Shown here: one piece after another, positions 6,931-9,637 of the stretch
Position numbering within the stretch: position 1 is the stretch's first letter
Layout: every line of letters starts with the position of its first letter
Assembly (NCBI GenBank): GCA_023228865.1
Contig: JALOAH010000125.1
Span: forward strand, 1-9,637
Direction: 5' to 3'
Length of the DNA: 9,637 bases
Origin: Porticoccaceae bacterium
GTDB lineage: Bacteria > Pseudomonadota > Gammaproteobacteria > Pseudomonadales > Porticoccaceae
Position numbers and translations under genes: made by a program
Notes under the pieces: generated by a model
Told to the model about the DNA's origin: nothing
Databases searched by the model: none
The model's input: only the letters and a program-made list of their open reading frames with translations

Positions 6931-7957
6931 GGCTTATTTTAGCCTGCCAGTGAAGCAGTACGTCAATCATTCTGTTGGCATAACCCCATTCGTTATCGAA
7001 CCAGATCAACAGTTTTATCAGGCGCTTGCCTGCAACTCGAGTCTGGCTGGCGTCAACAATGCCGGAATGGGGGTCGTGGTTAAAATCGCAGGAAGCCAAC
7101 GGCTCCTCAGTGTAGCCCAGAATACCCTGCAATTCTGTGTCCGCCGCTTCTTTCATCAGACTGTTGACTAACGCCGGGGTGACGTCGCCGTTGACCACCA
7201 CGGAGAGATCGATGGCAGACACATTTTGCAGGGGCACGCGCATTGCTTGGGCTTCAATGCGGCCATTCAATGCCGGCAACAAGCGGCCAATGCCTGCCGC
7301 CAAAAAGGTGTCCACGGGAATCATCGACTGAATGGCGGCGCGGGTTTTGCGCAGGTCTGTGTCGTGGTAGGAGTCCAGCAACGGCTGGTCGTTCATGGCG
7401 GAGTGAATGGTGGTGATCACGGCGGCATCGATACCCAGCCTGCGATCCAGCACCGCCAGCACCGGCACCACACAGTTGGTGGTGCAGGAGGCGGCAGAGA
7501 CAATCGTGTGGCTGCCGCAAAGGTCATTCTCGTTGACGCCGCAGACGATGGTGGCGTCAACATCCGCCCGCGCCGGCTGGGAAAACAGCACCCGGCCGGC
7601 GCCGGCCTGCAGATGTTTCTCGGCCTTGCTGCGCTCATCAAATGCGCCGGAGCATTCCAGCACCACATCCACATTGCGCCAACGGAGATCGTCGAGATTT
7701 GCGGTGTGACTGATGGCGATGGCTCGGCCGTTGACCACCAGGTGTTCGCCATCAACGCTGACCTCGCCGGGAAAGCGGCCGTGGGTGGAGTCGTAACGGG
7801 TCAGATAGCGGATGGTTTCCACATCCGCCAGCTCGTTGATGGCCACCACCGCCAGCCTGGCGGTGAGATCGCGCTCATAGAGGGCGCGAAATACACAGCG
7901 ACCGACGCGGCCAAAACCATTGATGGCCAGTTGCAAAGGCAGGGGTTCCCTGTTCAA
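6917..7957 (-). CDS. epd: Erythrose-4-phosphate dehydrogenase (GAPDH family)
   Basis: Oxidises D-erythrose 4-phosphate to 4-phosphoerythronate with NAD+, the entry step of the DXP-dependent vitamin B6 pathway. At 346 residues it has the GAPDH fold: INGFGRVGR (12-20) is the NAD-binding turn, Cys158 in SAASCTTNC is the catalytic thiol, His185 in TTIHSAM is its partner, and [10 protein letters not shown] closes the family signature. It resembles E. coli Epd more than Gap[34 protein letters not shown] and [12 protein letters not shown]. Position between tkt and pgk supports this. Some GAPDH activity remains possible. The start is uncertain: TTG at 7957 overlaps the tkt stop (TTGA), while TTG at 7936 has AGGGA nine bases upstream and gives an N-terminus closer in length to the E. 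coli protein. No ATG is available near the N-terminus. Confidence 0.9.
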   Translation of the reverse strand: MNREPLPLQLAINGFGRVGRCVFRALYERDLTARLAVVAINELADVETIRYLTRYDSTHGRFPGEVSVDGEHLVVNGRAIAISHTANLDDLRWRNVDVVLECSGAFDERSKAEKHLQAGAGRVLFSQPARADVDATIVCGVNENDLCGSHTIVSAASCTTNCVVPVLAVLDRRLGIDAAVITTIHSAMNDQPLLDSYHDTDLRKTRAAIQSMIPVDTFLAAGIGRLLPALNGRIEAQAMRVPLQNVSAIDLSVVVNGDVTPALVNSLMKEAADTELQGILGYTEEPLASCDFNHDPHSGIVDASQTRVAGKRLIKLLIWFDNEWGYANRMIDVLLHWQAKISRESR

Positions 7958-9637
7958 TTCAGCAACGACTCCACCGCTGCAACCACCTTGTCTTCGGTAA
8001 TGCCAAAGTGGTTGTAGAGATCCGTGGCGGGAGCCGAGGCGCCAAAGCTGGTCATGCCGACAACAGCGCCGTCGAGACCGACGTATTTGTACCAGAAGTC
8101 GGCATGGGCGGCTTCTACAGCAACCCGGGCGCGCACATTCGGGGGCAAAACGCTGTCGCGGTAGGCTTTGTCCTGAGCGTCAAACAGCGCGGTACAGGGC
8201 ATGGACACGACGCGAACATTTTTACCGGCCCCATTGAGTTTGTCGGCAGCGGCAACGGCTAGGGACACTTCCGAGCCGGTGGCGATAATCAGCGCTTGCG
8301 GCGTACCGGCACAGTCTTTAAGCACATAGCCACCTTTGGCAATGGCTTCGACCTGATCCGCATTTCTGGGCTGGTGGGGCAGATTCTGGCGGGAAAAAAC
8401 CAGCGCCGCGGGGCCGTCGCGACGCTCAATGGCGGCTTTCCAGGACACGGCGGACTCCACGGTGTCGCAGGGTCTCCAGGTGTGAACATTGGGGGTGGTG
8501 CGCAAATTGGCGAGCTGTTCCACCGGCTGGTGGGTGGGGCCGTCTTCGCCGAGACCGATGGAGTCGTGGGTAAAGACAAAAATACTCTGCTGTTTCATCA
8601 ATGCCGCCATGCGCACGGCGTTGCGGCAGTACTCCATAAACACCAGAAAGGTGGCGCCGTAGTTGATAAAGCCGCCGTGCAGGGCAATGCCATTCATGAT
8701 GGCCGCCATGGCAAATTCACGAACACCGTAGTGGAGGTAGTTGCCGGAGGCGTCTGTGGCGGAAATGCTCTTGGCGCCCTTCCAGATTGTCAGATTGGAA
8801 CCGGCGAGATCTGCAGAACCGCCAAAGAGTTCCGGCAGCAGGGGGCCAAAGGCGTTCAAGCAGTTCTGGGACGCTTTGCGGCTGGCGATGGTTTCGCCTT
8901 TTTCCTGACACTGCTGAATGTAGGCGGCGGCATCGGCGGCAAAACTGGGGGGCAATTCTCCCCCCAAACGACGCTCAAGCTCGAGAGCCTGCTGGGGATA
9001 GGCGGTGCGGTAAACCTCAAATTTCTGCCACCAGGCTCTTTCCACGGCCTTGCCGTTTTCAAGGGCATTCCAGGCGGCGCGAATATCGTCGGGAATTTCA
9101 AAGTCACCGTACTTCCAGCCCAGTTGCTCGCGGGTGGCGAGGATTTCGTCGGCACCCAGAGGCGCGCCGTGACAGTCTTCCTTGCCCTGCTTGCCGGGGG
9201 AACCGAAACCGATAATGGTTTTGCAGCAGATCAGGGTGGGTTTGTCGGTTTCTGCCCGTGCAGTTTCAATGGCCGCCTTGACGGCTTCGGCGTCGTGGCC
9301 GTCGACATTGGCAATCACCTGCCAGCCGTAGGCTTCAAAGCGCTTGGGAGTGTCGTCGGTAAACCAAGCGGGCGCTTCGGCGCTGCCGTGAACTTCACCG
9401 TCAATGGAAATGCCGTTGTCGTCGTAGAAGGCGATCAGCTTGCCCAGCCCCAGGGTGCCCGCCAGGGAGCAGGCCTCGTGGGAGATGCCTTCCATCAGGC
9501 AGCCATCGCCGAGAAAGGTGTAGGTATAGTGGTCAATAATATCGTGGCCGTCGCGGTTGAACTGAGCCGCCAGCACTTTTTCCGCCACCGCCATGCCCAC
9601 CGCGTTGGTTATGCCCTGCCCCAGGGGTCCCGTGGTG
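7954..9637 (-). CDS. tkt: Transketolase, N-terminus outside window
   Basis: Thiamine-diphosphate enzyme that moves two-carbon ketol units between sugar phosphates in the non-oxidative pentose phosphate pathway, producing or using erythrose 4-phosphate. The frame is open to the right edge; 560 residues are visible and, by comparison with E. coli TktA, roughly 110 are missing. The fragment opens with the family signature [16 protein letters not shown], so the GTG at 9600 is not the start. GDGCLMEG followed by [11 protein letters not shown] is the ThDP/metal motif; [12 protein letters not shown] holds the catalytic Glu; [21 protein letters not shown] and IATGSEV complete the pyrimidine and C-terminal domains. 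Compared with E. coli there are six extra residues (SAEAPA) between DGEVHG and WFTDDT. The stop overlaps the likely epd start, so it heads the visible operon; its promoter lies outside. Confidence 0.97.
   Translation of the reverse strand, partial: TTGPLGQGITNAVGMAVAEKVLAAQFNRDGHDIIDHYTYTFLGDGCLMEGISHEACSLAGTLGLGKLIAFYDDNGISIDGEVHGSAEAPAWFTDDTPKRFEAYGWQVIANVDGHDAEAVKAAIETARAETDKPTLICCKTIIGFGSPGKQGKEDCHGAPLGADEILATREQLGWKYGDFEIPDDIRAAWNALENGKAVERAWWQKFEVYRTAYPQQALELERRLGGELPPSFAADAAAYIQQCQEKGETIASRKASQNCLNAFGPLLPELFGGSADLAGSNLTIWKGAKSISATDASGNYLHYGVREFAMAAIMNGIALHGGFINYGATFLVFMEYCRNAVRMAALMKQQSIFVFTHDSIGLGEDGPTHQPVEQLANLRTTPNVHTWRPCDTVESAVSWKAAIERRDGPAALVFSRQNLPHQPRNADQVEAIAKGGYVLKDCAGTPQALIIATGSEVSLAVAAADKLNGAGKNVRVVSMPCTALFDAQDKAYRDSVLPPNVRARVAVEAAHADFWYKYVGLDGAVVGMTSFGASAPATDLYNHFGITEDKVVAAVESLLN

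Overview
The window looks like the chromosome of a gammaproteobacterium, probably from the Pseudomonadales/Cellvibrionales side. Three things suggest this: the gene order tkt-epd-pgk-...-fba, proteins that resemble their Pseudomonas and E. coli counterparts along their whole length, and REP elements with the GTAGGAG head seen in pseudomonads. The species cannot be named from the sequence alone. No phage, plasmid, CRISPR or defence genes are visible. This is a core-metabolism region with some unusual additions.

Layout: at the left edge (1-826, + strand) is the 3' part of a gene encoding a cytochrome b561-type membrane domain fused to a periplasmic YceI domain. A short gap (827-1033) holds a weak terminator-like hairpin and one solo REP element. 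Everything from 1034 to the right edge lies on the minus strand and reads as one closely packed set of seven genes. In transcription order these are tkt (5' end outside the window), epd, pgk, argC, fba, an alpha/beta hydrolase, and a FAD-linked D-2-hydroxyacid dehydrogenase. Junctions are tight: tkt/epd overlap by 4 bases (if the first epd start is used), pgk/argC by 1 base (TGATG), fba to hydrolase is 12 bp, and hydrolase to dehydrogenase is 1 bp. The two larger gaps are epd-pgk (87 bp) and argC-fba (138 bp). The second gap holds a perfect 25-bp inverted repeat, a REPIN.

How the genes work together: transketolase, Epd, phosphoglycerate kinase and class II aldolase connect the pentose phosphate pathway, lower glycolysis/gluconeogenesis and the erythrose-4-phosphate branch to vitamin B6. 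The short (type 2) ArgC of arginine synthesis sits between pgk and fba, where many gammaproteobacteria do not have it. The last gene resembles bacterial D-2-hydroxyglutarate dehydrogenases. Such an enzyme could clear D-2-hydroxyglutarate made by SerA (fed by 3-phosphoglycerate) and by PdxB (fed by the Epd product). That link is an inference.

I found no clearly new multi-gene system. The points most worth a second look are the REP/REPIN pair with compensatory stem changes, the argC placement, the b561-YceI fusion, the dehydrogenase at the end of the operon, and a six-residue insertion in transketolase.
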